Below, piece by piece: positions 23,178-34,881 of a DNA stretch of 64,000 nucleotides; position 1 is the stretch's first letter, and each line of letters opens with the position of its first letter. Location: NCBI GenBank assembly GCA_007258455.2, contig VDFB02358134.1:213365314-213429313 (forward strand), given 5' to 3'. The stretch comes from Sequoia sempervirens (taxonomy: Eukaryota; Streptophyta; Pinopsida; Cupressales; Cupressaceae). The notes beneath the pieces were generated by a model, which was not told the DNA's origin, ran no database searches, and was given only the letters and a program-made list of their open reading frames with translations. The position numbers and the translations under genes were made by a program.

Positions 23178-24400
23178 TGTACGACAACTGAGAGGGGGGG
23201 TGAATCAATTGTCACCAAATTCAAACATAAAACTCCTAACACTTATCAACTTCAATACCATACTATTCTATTATTACGTATGAACATGAAATGCAAATAA
23301 TAGAAAGTAAAATCAACACAATGAACACTAGATTTTACGTGGAAAACCCAATAAGGGAAAAACCATAGTGAGGATTAACTCACAATATAAAGTAATTCCA
23401 AAACTAAATATATAAGGCTCACTTCCTAGAATAGGACTCACTATCCAAATACAAAAGCTCACTGCCTACAAATAGATTACAAAAAAAAATGGCTTATAGC
23501 TAGAAAATGAACTGATGAAAGTGCACCTAACAAGTGTTGATTCAGTTCCAATGAAGCTCAATAAAATAACTTGACACACTTCATCATATTCACATTCACA
23601 ACTGCATCATCTATATTTCAATCATCAAGAATTGTCCAATATATATTCGATCCATCTACAAGCATTAATTAGGTTGGCCTAATTAGATGCAGTCCTTGTT
23701 TACCAAAAACACCAACTGTTGGCTTTAGGCATTCGCAAAATATTTCCAAATAATAAATCAAAACTTTTATCACCCTTTATCATGTCAACATAGACCTAAG
23801 ATAGGTCGCACATATATCTACACTAAAATTAATTCACCACATCACCAATTATCCATGAAGTCGGCTAGAGATAGGTTTAATAGAAAAACCGAATCAACAT
23901 AATGATACTAATACACCATGGGAAAAATAGAGAATGAGAGATTCTGAACATACATGCTTTCAATATCCATAGACTATTTCCCAAAACCACAATTAGAAAC
24001 TATCAAGTATGGAGGATTGCAGAACAAAATACCGGAGGGTGTAAACTGTATACCGGTTTAGATACCAGACCAAAATACCAGATCAAACACTGACTTAGTC
24101 TTGCAGTCACAACTTGTATAATATGGTGACATCAATGACAACACAAAACTGTATAGTTATCCATTCTTCTTCATTCTTCCAACAGTAAACAAGGAGAGCA
24201 CAAGAAGATAACTAATTTCATTGCACGTTACCAAGCACTCTTTTCACAAATCTCATACCCGCTACTCAACTTGGATGTGCAAACGGTATTCATAGGCAAC
24301 TTGTAGCAAGCCTAGTAGGATAAATTTTCCTTAATGAAATACCCTTCTTTCACACATTTGTGTGTTGTGTTGTGGGAGTACTAGCAAATGATGGTTCAAT
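23178..24400 (+). repeat. Solo copia-type LTR inserted in element C gag
   Basis: The start TGTACGACAACTGAGAGGGG and the block GATTTTACGTGGAAAACCC with AAGGGAAAAACCAT (23333-23368) are hallmarks of a class of plant Ty1/copia LTRs. No copia coding sequence or second LTR accompanies it, so it is a solo LTR or fragment. The right end is not defined, and no clear 5-bp duplication was found. Capsid sequence expected after 23173 is also absent, so a deletion accompanied or followed insertion. Confidence 0.55.
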
Positions 24401-24479
24401 TCAGGGGATCCTCCTCGCACTCTAGTTCTGAAGGAAAACCTATAGTGTCCATTTCAAGAAAATGAAAGGATATTGCAAA

Positions 24480-25450
24480 CATAGTTTCTGTGACTAATGA
24501 TCATGGTCTCAGGCAGAACAGGAAGTTTACAAAAATATCTAAATCATATTCTTCTATTCTACAAAATTTATTGAAGGATAAGATTATCACATTGGAAAAT
24601 TCTTGACCTCTGAAGGATCCTTATCTTGATTTGTATTGGAAATACTTTCTTCTAGTACCATCATGTTCATGGGCATGATACCAAGTGTTGTATGCACCTA
24701 CGTCATGAGATACAAGATCACATCGACAAAGCTTCCATCCGTCTTGATGGGAAGAAGCAAAAAATGAATAAGTCAATAACAAAGGAAAATAGTGAGTTGC
24801 AGATTTATATAGACTCATTTTTGTCTCACTCTATGAACTTGATTATTGATCCTTTTGATGCTTCTCCTAAATCCTTGACATACATGAATGTGATTTTCTA
24901 TACTCCTACTCCCCCTTCACAGGTTGTGACTGGTTCTCGAGATGTAATTTTCACCTCGCAATATTTTCCTTTCAATAATAAGCCCTCTCCCCTATACATT
25001 CCTGCTCGCCTCAATGGAAACATTGTGATAGGAGTCCTTTTCGACCTCACAATTTGAGTGAATGTTATTACAGAGGAGACATTATGTCTAAATTCATTAT
25101 AGAGGTAGGAATATGATAAAACAAAATCTATTATATGTACGCATGACAGTCTCTCTTGTGTTGTATGGCTCTCTAACTCTTTCCATCCTAGTAGGACCTA
25201 GGGCTGTGGATACAATTTTTGATGTCATTTTAGAATCTTCTCTGTTCAAGGTGAAGTTAGCCATCCTGTGGCTATCTTCCATGAATGAAATCACTTTTGT
25301 TATTCATAAGTGTCTAAAGTTCTCTCATGAAGGTGTTGTGCATGACACTAGATATCAGCCATTGGTATCTCGTGGGGGTTACTCATTGCATCATTTTTGG
25401 TCCACCCCAGTTGGTCAGATTCCTCTGAGAACAAACCTACTTTATTGAAA
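24480..25450 (+). pseudogene. Element C gag C-terminus (zinc-knuckle remnant) and protease remnant
   Basis: YHHVHGHDTKCCMHLRHEI at 24656-24712 keeps the H, G-H-x-T and C positions of the zinc knuckle, and the first Cys is lost. IQDHID follows, like QDLID in A. From about 24990, LNGNIVIGVLF and VNVITEETLCL are the protease region, but the D-G-G active site is degraded (D kept, glycines lost) and a TGA at about 25056 interrupts it. Later text (GSLTLSILVGPRAVDTIFDV, 25160-25220) is the protease C-terminal half. Frameshifted and not functional. Confidence 0.6.
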
Positions 25451-25459
25451 CTATGTAAA

Positions 25460-26831
25460 GTACAAAATTGAGGGCAAAGGACAGCCGAAAGTGACTCACC
25501 TGGTAGCATAGTAGCAAGTTTTCTCTTCCTCTCAAAAGGGAAAGGAGAAGCTTTCCCGTGCTCAGGGCACTGCCTCTACCTCCCTCCTTGAAGAGGAACT
25601 TTGGGTTACTACTCCTTATTTTTACATAAGGAGTCTAATGGTGCCCACTTTGTGAAAATACAAGAATCGAGTATCTAACCTTCCTATCTTACCCATGGGA
25701 CCTCGGCCTGGTGCATATGGTAAGGGGAAGGGTCCTCATGGACAGTCCTCTATGTCTTGGCCTTCGCGGCCTCCTACTACTCTTCCCTCTAAGGAATTGA
25801 ATGGGAAGAGGTCCACTACTAAGGTGATAGATCCAAATCCTCCCACTGTCATTCCATCATCCTCTAAACCTCTCCCTCTTGTTCCCATCCAGAGTCTCTC
25901 CCTCTACCAAAAATGGTTACGATGGATACTCTAATGGTAAATCAAGAGTCTTTCATCCCATATCACCCTCCAGCCTCTAGCTCCCAGAATCATAGAAACT
26001 ACCTTGTGCATGAGTGCAAGTGTCAAAGAAAGGCTCTGGCTATTGAGAAAGCTTCCCTACAAAAGATGGAAGAGGAGTCAGTAGCTCCTACCTTGGCACC
26101 TTTTGTTGTGTCCTCTCCTATCCCCTCTACTTTAGTTCCTTTAGCTTTGGTCTTGCTTTTGGCTCCTCCTGTGAGCATAAATGATCCTTACCCAAAGAGG
26201 GTGTAGGTGTTTATTTCACCTTCGGTTGAGTTTCCCCTTCTAATGTCTCTTCTGGACATCCCACCATTCTCAAAACCCATGGACATGTCAAATACCTCGG
26301 TGGTTTCCACCACAATTTTCTCCTCTTCCCCATGTCTTTTTCTTTTTCTTTGGAGATATCGCATCCCCCAATGAAGCGGAATATGGAGGAGACCCTACTA
26401 GAAATGTGAGTTAGAAGAAGGGTTCACCTTCTTCAAAGCATGGTTCTATGTTGGCTTGTGTCATCCTAGTGATGAAGGAAGCCATGGCATCCTAGGAGTC
26501 CGTCGCTACTCCCAAGTCCTTCGGTGAGCCTATTAGTGGATCTCGGGTGTTGCCTACCTCACCTATTGAGTTAACACATGGAACTCCTATGAAGTGCATT
26601 TTTAATTTTGTGGATGAGGTCCCAACCCTATCAACGATCTTCATGAAATCACTAACGTTCACCCCACAAGAAGTGAGTGGAGAAGACCTCGAGGGGACTT
26701 CTTCCTTGACTCTTGTTATGGGAGAGTCGAATGGTTCCCCCCTTGTTATTCCACCCTTGCAGGCTCATCCTCCCTCCCCATACAGTGATCTAGATTGGGA
26801 GAATGAAAACCTCTTGGTTGATGAGGACTAG
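25460..26831 (+). pseudogene. Element C proline-rich tail ORF
   Basis: Readable pieces at 25695-25934, 25913-26206 and 26547-26831 are rich in Pro, Ser and Leu (PSSSKPLPLVP; PIPSTLVPLALV) and end in an acidic tail (DLDWENENLLVDED) with a stop at 26829-26831. In an autonomous element RT would lie here. There is no catalytic motif, so this is low-complexity linker or unrelated filler. Confidence 0.4.
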
Positions 26832-27410
26832 GGGGCACCTCTTCTTTATTTGTAGAGTAGATTGTGTGTGTGTTTGTGCTCCCCCGTGCTTGAATTATGT
26901 GTTCTTGGATGGCCCTTGTCACCCTTGTAGGTGCTTGGACACAAGAGTGTTAATGTTTCATAAAACTTCCTCTATTTGTTACATCATTCTTCCTTTGTTG
27001 TGTATTGATTTTCGATAATTGGGAATGATGTAAAATGTTGGGGGAATTTAGGCTTCCCTTCCATGTTGACCCAATTTTTAATTTTTATATATGACTTCTC
27101 ATGCCTTTCTTCACATAGTCTGATATAGTAGGGGGTTGATAACAATTCATTTATATACTATTATATCTATTTATCTAGATTTATGAACAGCTCTGACCCT
27201 GAAATATCAGATTGCCCCTGTCCCTTATTCATGATGTTATTGCCTCTTCTTTCTTTACTCTTATCTTTCTTTCTTTCTCTATGATGTTTGGTGCTCATGT
27301 GTTGTCCCTCATGTGCACGAAAACATTACTATGGTTAAATATCGTTATGTTCCATGCACCGCAACATCACTTTTCATTCTTGCTTTTCTATCCTTAGGAT
27401 GCCATGTGTG

Positions 27411-28486
27411 TTTATGTTTGGCATGCACCATCCTAAGGGGGGGCTATCATGTCACTTCAATTTTTAGAAAATGTATTTGGTGGCCAATGAATATTTTCTC
27501 ATAAATCTCTTCAAAATATTTTTTCAAAAATTACATTCATCAACAAGGACCCCTAGTGGAATACTTTTCCCTCATCATGGGTTCATAAAGAAAGAATTTG
27601 GAAAACTTTCCTCCAAGGAGGGAGCACCTTCTCTTGTGGGAAAATTTCTAACCTTCCTCTTGTGAGGGGACCTTCTTCCTTTTGAATTCCTTGATGAAGT
27701 GAACATAATTCAAAAGGATTCCTTGATGTTGAATTGATTTGCAAAAAATACTATCTTTCAAACTAAGCGTCACTTGAATGAACCCCTTTTCTTTTGAAGG
27801 GTTCTCGAGGGAACCCTTTGAAATCTCTCCCTTCAATTTTTAATTGTTTGTGTAACTGTCTATTTTCTTGCTTTCCTACATTGTTTCTTTTGTTTTTTAA
27901 CATGTTTTATTTGCAGATTAACATGTTGCTTTGTAGGTGCGCCTGTTGTTTATGTTTGGCATGCACCATCCTAAGGGGGGGCTATCATGTCACTTCAATT
28001 TTTAGAAAATGTATTTGGTGGCCAATGAATATTTTCTCACAAATCTCTTCAAAATATTTTTTCAAAAATTACATTCATCAACAAGGACCTCTAGTGGAAT
28101 ACTTTTCCCTCATCATGGGTTCATAAAGAAAGAATTTGGAAAACTTTCCTCCAAGGAGGGAGCACCTTCTCTTGTGGGAAAATTTCTAACCTTCCTCTTG
28201 TGAGGGGACCTTCTTCCTTTTGAATTCCTTGATGAAGTGAACATAATTCAAAAGGATTCCTTGATGTTGAATTGATTTGCAAAAAATACTCTCTTTCAAA
28301 CTAAGCGTCACTTGAATGAACCCCTTTTCTTTTGAAGGGTTCTCGAGGGAACCCTTTGAAATCTCTCCCTTCAATTTTTAATTGTTTGTGTAACTGTCTA
28401 TTTGCTTGCTTTCCTACATTGTTTCTTTTGTTTTTTAACATGTTTTATTTGTAGATTAACATGTTGCTTTGTAGGTGCGCCTGTGA
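27411..28486 (+). repeat. 538-bp tandem duplication in the element C 3' region
   Basis: 27411-27948 is repeated as 27949-28486, period 538 (for example TTTATGTTTG at 27411 and 27949, GCGCCTG at 27939 and 28477), with only about five differences noticed. Each unit has two clean inverted repeats: CCTTTTGAATT with AATTCAAAAGG 18 bases later, and AAGGGTTC with GAACCCTT. Near identity contrasts with the strongly diverged LTRs of C, so the duplication is much younger than the insertion. Confidence 0.9.
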
Positions 28487-28817
28487 AGCTGCTTTCCAAT
28501 CCAACTATGCGAAGTCCCCTTACACTGGGCTTCCTTTAGGAGAGAGTACCTAAGGGTGTCTTCTTTGCAATTCTAAGGACCTATCAAGCATTTACATCCC
28601 GCAGGATCTATTCATCATTGGTCTACAGGCCTTTGGTGCACATTGTTTGAACCTCCTCAGGAGAGAGTACCTATGGAGTTATTTTCTTGCCTTATGCTTT
28701 CGAGTTTTCCAAATTATGGTTTTGCTTCCTTAATGGTTCAGGTATACATTTCTAAACTCTTTCAATCTACTTTACCAAACACTCATTGGCACTTATGTTT
28801 TCTAAAGTGGGGGAAAA

Positions 28818-30131
28818 TGTATAGGAGAAAATTTGCACCACTCTTGAAAATTCCCCTTTTACACCCTCCACCTTAGAAAAATCAAATCCAACCAAGTAAT
28901 TCCACATCCTCATTTCATACCCCATCCATTTGGCACTTATTTTTAGTGTCAATGAGGGAATTTATGTCTGGGATGCACATGTGGCAAGCGGATGTCTATG
29001 TGGCATGTTGTCATCCTAACAAGATTCTTGCCTCTAGAATCTACAAAGGTGTTACGTTCTCCATTGGAGATAAAAAATAACACCCCTATTACTTCCTACC
29101 GACCTTTGAACCACTCTTTCCCTCCTAATTGACCTTCAAATGGCTATCTTTCTCATTATATCCATCTTTTATACATTTCTCTTGATCTTCTACACATTCA
29201 TCTTCACTCTAGCTTCACATTTTGCTCCATACTCTTGCTACTGGTTGCACTATTGGCTTCATATTTCCAACACTCGCAACATCCTACACATCTACCAAAA
29301 AAGCTACAGCTTGGTGTCTTGCAAGACTTCTTTTAGTGTTGTTGCAACTACATCAACTCTGCTATAGTTGTGGACTTACATTCCTCTCTCATTAGCCTTG
29401 AGTGCCTTTGGTCGAGGGTGGTAATCCTTTCATATTACTTTTTTGTTGGATTTGAGTAGCATAGTGTCTCTCATACTATTTGGTTTGATTTTTGTTCTAG
29501 CATTATTTCCTTTATTATTTTTATATATCTCTCTCTATCTAACTATCTGTGGAGGTGGAAACACCAAAACGGGTGTTTGACTGTGACAAACCCCTATACA
29601 ACCCCAACATTTTTCCTCTCTCTATTGTGTGTAGGTACACACTCATGTGGATCTTGCTGGAGAACTGGACCCTTCGTGAGTTCATTTCCACCACCTTTTC
29701 TTTTTCCATTTATATATCATATTTCTAGTTATTTTTATTATTCTGTTAGTTATCATTGTAGTTAGCACATCAAACCTAAACCGCTAAGTTGTTAGTAGAT
29801 TTTTGACACTCTTTACTATACATTTTTACTTTCTAGCCGTATGGATGTGAGTACCCCTGTGAGATTCCAACACATCGCAGTGTCATCCCTAACCTACACT
29901 GTTGTCCTCTAGCAGAAAGCTATCCAATGTACAATTTGGGTTCCAAAAGCCTTCTCATTTATCCCCATCAAGACTCTTTGGTTAGTAGAGTGATAGGAGC
30001 ACTTGAGAGTGTTCTTCATTCTCTATCCTTGAGCCAAAATGCTTGTCCAAATTGAGGTAGATTAGGGCAGCCTTCTACTCTCATCTCTCCATGACCTAGA
30101 ACCTTGGCGTGGTTGGAGCCCCTCCTCTACA
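28818..30131 (+). repeat. Element C 3' LTR
   Basis: Starts TGTATAGGAG after the purine tract AAAGTGGGGGAAAA (28804-28817) and ends CTCTACA, followed by CTCAT (30132-30136). Confidence 0.85.
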
Positions 30132-30136
30132 CTCAT

Positions 30137-30612
30137 CATCAACTGATTTTTCATTATTGTCCCAAGGAGGCATATTTTATGTGTTTTGTTCCTCATTGAT
30201 CTCCACACTGTCTTGTACAACCTCTTCTTTAGTATTTTTTAAAGGAGGGGAGTTATGATCTATTTGATTATCCTCCTTATGCAATTCTTCAACATTTTCT
30301 TCTCCAACAATGTTTTCTCCTACCAGAGGAGTGTTACTTGTAACAATTTCTTCTTCTGCACCCACATTCTCTACTACCAAAGGGGTATCCTTTTCCACAT
30401 CTTCCTTTTCTGCTTCATGCTCATGTTGAGCATCTTCATGTTGTGTAAATTTTGGTATATTATCTTCTGGGATAGACATATCATCATGCATTTCCTCTTC
30501 ACTATCTGGGATCATTCCTAGCTTTTTCCAAATTGGAAACTTTCTCCACAACCTCATTTATTAAGCTCTTAATGTCACCTTTATCTCTACTCATAAAGGT
30601 AGCGACCCCTTG
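30137..30612 (-). pseudogene. Relic X, middle piece
   Basis: On the minus strand a frame enters from element B's left border (VATFMSRDKGDIKSLINEVV), shifts near 30540, and continues 30557-30177 as a Glu/Asp/Asn-rich chain of about 126 residues (PLVVENVGAEEEIVT and PLVGENIVGEENVEE form an imperfect internal repeat). Joining across B (CTTAG) leads to LAQVYNKEFRTK at 60360-60390 in the same frame. No domain recognised. Confidence 0.55.
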
Positions 30613-30617
30613 CTTAG

Positions 30618-32229
30618 TGAGCTGTAGATTTTTGGGTAGGGCTTATAGGCTACTCTTGCACTCTTAGGAGTGTTTCACCTAAAAGGAGAGAGATAAACCC
30701 TACTCAAAATTCTAGCTAGGTTCACTCAAATTATGCAATGTTATTTAGGCTAAATGGAATGATCTAAGTGCAATTAAATGAACTATTTGAGATATTATGA
30801 ATGAAAAACCTAAGAATAATGCAATGTTGGAAAACACAATGATGTTTGCAAAAAGCTTGAAATGATAAACAAAAATGTGAACTAAGCTAAATAGAAAGCT
30901 AAATCTCTGAGTATGTGCATCTAAGAAGCTGGAGAAGACTGAAAAGCAATCTGGAAATCTAAAAAAACCTGATTCTAGGCTAACTTGGACTCATTCGCCA
31001 CCCTGGAAAAATCAGTTATGGGTCAGAGTTTTTCTACATAGGAACTATTTTTTGCTAACTAGGTGTCTGGATTTGCATCTGACTAAAAATGGCACCTCAA
31101 GAGGGACTCATTCACCATGCATGGAGAACCAGTCCACTTTCATTTTTTTGTGATTTCAAGTTGTTGTTCTGCACCTTGACACTTATCCAACACTTGCTCA
31201 TGGAAACGCGAATCGGGATCTCAAAAAATTCTTGCAAAAAAACTTAATTTTTTTTGTCTAATGGGCGGTTTGCCTTCGTCAAACCCAAAATTGGGTAATC
31301 AAACCTTGAATGAATAAAAATCTTCATAAAACCCTAGCCCTAGATGTGTTAAAGACTACAAAAATCTAAAGTATGTCAAAAACCCAATCTTATTGTGCAA
31401 GAATAGGAAATGCAAATGTGATTTGTGTTATGCAAGATCTCAACCCTAGAAATCTCACAACACATCAAGAATAGAGACAAAATGACATGCAAATGAAATT
31501 TAAACCTTAATCTAAAGATAGAGAAGAAATGGAAGATGAAATCACTTTGAAAACAAGTCTTTAGGCTGGATTTGATGGCTAGTTGCATCTCCTCAACCTA
31601 GATTTCTCCATGATTCACCATAGGTATCCATCATCAACCCTTTACAATGTTGAACTTTGATCCAAAAAATGAGCTTCAAGACCTACAAAAACCCTAGTTT
31701 GCTGCCCTAAAACTTCAGCTTTGCTAATGACACTTATTGTAGAAGACTTGACTTTATAAATTGCTTTTGTAAAATGATTAAAAGATGTGTAAAATGACTA
31801 AAAAATGAGTATTTATAAGCAACAATGCCTAATTTTACCATTATTTAGACCTATGGGGCTGACATTCACCAAAAAATTAAGTTTAATTAATTGAATTCTC
31901 GCTCAAAATTGAAATTTCCCTTAAAAGGGACTCATTCGCCACCCTTGGTGAATGGGTCCCACCAGAGGGGACTCATTTGCCCAAGGTGGCGAATGGGTCC
32001 CACTACTGATTTTTGAAGGTGGGTTTTTAGGATATGGAAGAATTGAATGTTGTTTGTTGGGATTTAAATGATTTCTCAGGTAAAATGGGCCTCTAGATAA
32101 AAAATAATGGGTCTTAGGGGCCTATAAATGTTGTTTTGAAGGATAAATGACACAAGGCGACTCAAAAGTGGGTCTAATTACACATGAAATTGTCTCTTTT
32201 CTCAAGAGGGTTCAATTTTATATGGTACA
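30618..32229 (-). repeat. Element B 3' LTR (left copy)
   Basis: The plus strand starts TGAGCTGTAGATTTTTGGG and ends TATGGTACA. It aligns over its whole length with 58741-60345, at about nine in ten bases by eye. It contains a run of GGGACTCATTCGCCACC-type words, some in inverted order, near 31925-32000. Confidence 0.88.
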
Positions 32230-32244
32230 TTTAGCCCCCACTTT
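32230..32244 (-). other. Polypurine tract of element B
   Basis: The minus strand reads AAAGTGGGGGCTAAA directly before the LTR start TGTACC. The core AAAGTGGGGG equals that of the element C tract. Confidence 0.7.
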
Positions 32245-33009
32245 AGCACCCATATGACTCTACGTGCATATGTAAGCTAAAGGACTCTAAACAATGCACT
32301 TCATAAAAAGGATACTCATTCAAAAGATGAGAGAATGAAGCCCCCAATTTAGTTATCTGCAAAACCAAAACATTAGGAATCGCATCCTACAACACACATT
32401 CGTTAATTGTTCAAGAAATATTGTATCTAACTCCTAAGGATCCGATTTGATGGTAGATGTATGCCGCCCCTTGATTCCACTTACTTTATGTAGGTGGAAT
32501 CAAGGTAGCAATCTAGCCACGTCGAATAAGGAACATCATATCGTAGGGAATTTCCAAGTACCATGCCACGTAATGATAGACAATTGATGATGTCGAGTGT
32601 GGAATCATGATTCCAATGCATCAAATGACGTCGAAAATGGATTTCACGGGCTCGTGTTATGTTGATTTGAAGAAAAGATGCTTTATAAACTCTTAAGATA
32701 AAATAACCCTAAGTTAATGCATAAGAGTAAAAAGGGTGAAAATAGGTAAAAGAGAGGAAAGTAGAGTAATTTTTCACTTACTATTGTAATTTACCTACTT
32801 GTAGCTTGAGAGTGACAAGTGTGGCGAGAATATTCCAAGCAGATGGGATTATAGGCCTTCATGACTGGATATGCTTTGAGAGTAGGTGGCGTGCGTCAAC
32901 CTTTATTATGAGATGAGTCGATTCTGCAACTTTCACTATGTGATTTTTTATAATTTAGTGATTTTTAATGCATGTATAGGTTAATTTAGGATATTGGAAA
33001 AAAGTTCAC
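32245..33009. other. Element B 3' non-coding region with strong hairpin
   Basis: CCTTGATTCCACTTAC (32469-32484) and GTAGGTGGAATCAAGG (32490-32505) form a 16-bp stem with one T-G wobble and a 5-base loop. GGAATCATGATTCC (32601-32614) is a perfect palindrome. There is no supported ORF. It lies between the polypurine tract and the start of the antisense ORF, where a promoter for that ORF would be expected. Confidence 0.6.
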
Positions 33010-33140
33010 AAAGTGTCCCCTTTTTTTGCAAAGTGTCCCATTTCTTTGAAAAGTGTCCCTTTTGTTTGCAAAGTGTCTCGTTTCTTCACAAAGTGTCCCA
33101 TTTATTTGTGAAATGTCCTAAAAGGGTTCTAAAGTGTCTA
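33010..33140. repeat. 20-bp tandem array in element B
   Basis: AAAGTGTCCC or a close form recurs at 33010, 33030, 33050, 33070, 33090, 33111 and 33131. A 70-codon plus ORF (32994-33206) translates through it as Cys/Ser/Phe repeats and is probably incidental. It lies upstream of the antisense ORF, in the position where A has a 21-bp array. Confidence 0.75.
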
Positions 33141-33271
33141 GGGCCATTAGGAAAGCACAATAGATCAACTTTAACACATTTTCATGATGAAATTTGTAAA
33201 AATTGAAGAGATGAGATGGAAATTAGAGCATTTTGTGATGATTTTGGATAGGTCCCCACCCGGTCGCAACA

Positions 33272-33325
33272 ATGGCTAGGGGGAAGACAACTTGCTTTTC
33301 TTAGAGATCATGCTCCATTGCTATT
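33272..33325 (+). pseudogene. Element B antisense plant-mobile-domain ORF, 5' piece (cut by element A)
   Basis: A short Met-start (ATGGCTAGGGGG) and an alternative frame giving FLRDHAPLL run into the element A border. Removing A with one CTATT joins this to LTIEIEHLQSVGIYW at 50384 without a frame break. The true start and any intron upstream are not determined. Confidence 0.4.
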
Positions 33326-34452
33326 TGTAAGTGGTAGAATGGGGAAAACAATCTAAACAATGCATCTACGCTTCTAAATAAGATATTACATCTAAGATTA
33401 AGAAATTTAAATGAATTTAAACTACAAATCTACATAAATCTATCCTATTGCTCTCTAACTCTAAATATTTCTCTAATCTACTTAGCTCTCATATTTGTAA
33501 GCTAATTAAACTATTGAAATGACACTTAGAGAATGAGAAATGAATTAATTCTATTCCTATGTGACTAAATATGCATATTCTATTGTAATGGCAGCCATGA
33601 CTGCAAATGCTAGATGCTTGATTGCTGCTTGATGGATGATGGATGGATGCTTGAATGCTTGATTGCTTGGATGCTTGAATGCTTTGGAAACCTGCAGAGT
33701 AAGATTGCTTAAGTTGGGATCCATTTCTTGTAGTCAAAGAGCTGTATTTATAGCTTTCACGGCAACACAATTGTACAGGGATATGGGATGAGGGGCTGTG
33801 ATTCCATCTAGAGAATCCAAAGGCATGGGATGAGAAGATGGAGCTGATCATGGAGGATTGTTCCTCCCCATGAAAACAACACGCAAGAAGAGAGGGAGGA
33901 TTGATGGAAGAAGATTGAGAGGACTTCCTGCAAGTTTTTCCCCGAAGCTCTTCCCGTGAATGTAAGCTGCATTAATTAGATTTTAAAAATCTAATTTTGT
34001 TGGTGAGTGAATAGTGTAAATATTTATGCATAAATATATATAAATTTAATTTATTTAAATTTAGCAAAATAGAGGAATAATTAATTTAATAAATCAAACT
34101 ATAGGGTTTGCTTATTAAATTAAAATAAAAGGATAATTAATTAAAAGATTTAAAATATCTTTATTTAATTAAGAAGAAATATGATGAGGTGATTAAATAA
34201 CACAAATTATTGAAGCTGTGTATTTAATTTTAAGATAGAATTAGTAGATAAAGTATAGAAGAAATATTAATGATAATAATTAAATAAAACAAAGTTTTTA
34301 ATTTTGTTTATTTAATTAGGAAAGAAAATAGAAGAATTGATAAATGAACTTAATATAAATAAATATTTCTATTTATTTACTAAGTAGAAGAATTTAAGAT
34401 TAATTAATCAAATAAATCGTATTCAATCAATTAAATTCTCCATACCAATTTT
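33326..34452 (-). repeat. Element A 3' LTR (left copy)
   Basis: 1127 bp. Relative to the right LTR it lacks the first 11 bases in sense direction (TGTAGACACCT) and a 71-bp duplicated unit, and has 26 extra bases near 33370, flanked by the 6-bp repeat CATCTA. These three differences account exactly for the length difference from 1183 bp. TATA box on the minus strand: TATAAATA at 33745-33752. An AT-rich hairpin string fills 33974-34440. Confidence 0.92.
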
Positions 34453-34462
34453 GCCCCTCTTT
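34453..34462 (-). other. Polypurine tract of element A
   Basis: The minus strand reads AAAGAGGGGC directly before the LTR. The expected TGTAGACACCT terminus is absent at this junction, so the tract touches position 12 of the LTR. Confidence 0.7.
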
Positions 34463-34881
34463 GAAGTGATGTGTTTATGCATTGCTTCAAAGAATGATTT
34501 TGCTTCAGCTGCTAGTATTGACGAAAGGTTTTAAAGCATGCCCCAGACTTGCCCCAGATGTTGAATTTCGAAATGATAGTGATATATGCCCCCTCGGGAG
34601 ATAAATTGATGAATTTTGGATATTTATGATTTTTCAAAAATTTGAATTTTTATGATAATTTGATGATGAATTGGTGAAGAAACAATTTATCTCCTGACAA
34701 AATTGGTAAAAACGGCCCCATGATTGATAAGAATTAATTCCTCAGAAGGAAAAATAAATAAATCCCATAAAAATCCCCCAAAAATAGCCTATAAATACTC
34801 AAAAGGTCATTCTCAAAAGTCATTTGTGCATTTGACTTTTACAATCTTGTGATAGAGACCCTCAGAGTATTCAGAGCTAGG

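Larger units (their letters stand above)
20520..30131 (+). mobile_element. Element C: non-autonomous Ty3/gypsy (gag-protease only), TSD CTCAT
   Basis: The LTRs are 20520-21835 and 28818-30131. The 5-bp duplication CTCAT flanks the element at 20515-20519 and 30132-30136. It has a primer-binding site after the first LTR and a purine tract (AAAGTGGGGGAAAA, 28804-28817) before the second. The internal region holds gag with a Gly-rich tract, a zinc-knuckle remnant, a damaged protease and a proline-rich tail. No RT, RNase H or integrase motif is present, so replication would need another element's enzymes. A copia LTR is inserted in gag and the 3' part has a 538-bp tandem duplication. The two LTRs differ more than those of A or B, so C is older. 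Confidence 0.85.

Noticed and set aside
23160..24480. AAAGG at 23173-23177 and 24465-24469 as target duplication of the copia LTR
   Set aside because: The second copy is not preceded by a CA terminus and lies within gag-like text, so it is probably chance.
25097..25294. Minus ORF opposite the element C protease
   Set aside because: Shadow of the plus-strand protease remnant.
33489..33851. Ser/Gln/His-rich minus ORF, repeated at 49333-49614
   Set aside because: It is present in both LTRs of A and comes from GCTTGATTGCTTGGATG-type simple repeats; no evidence that it is coding.
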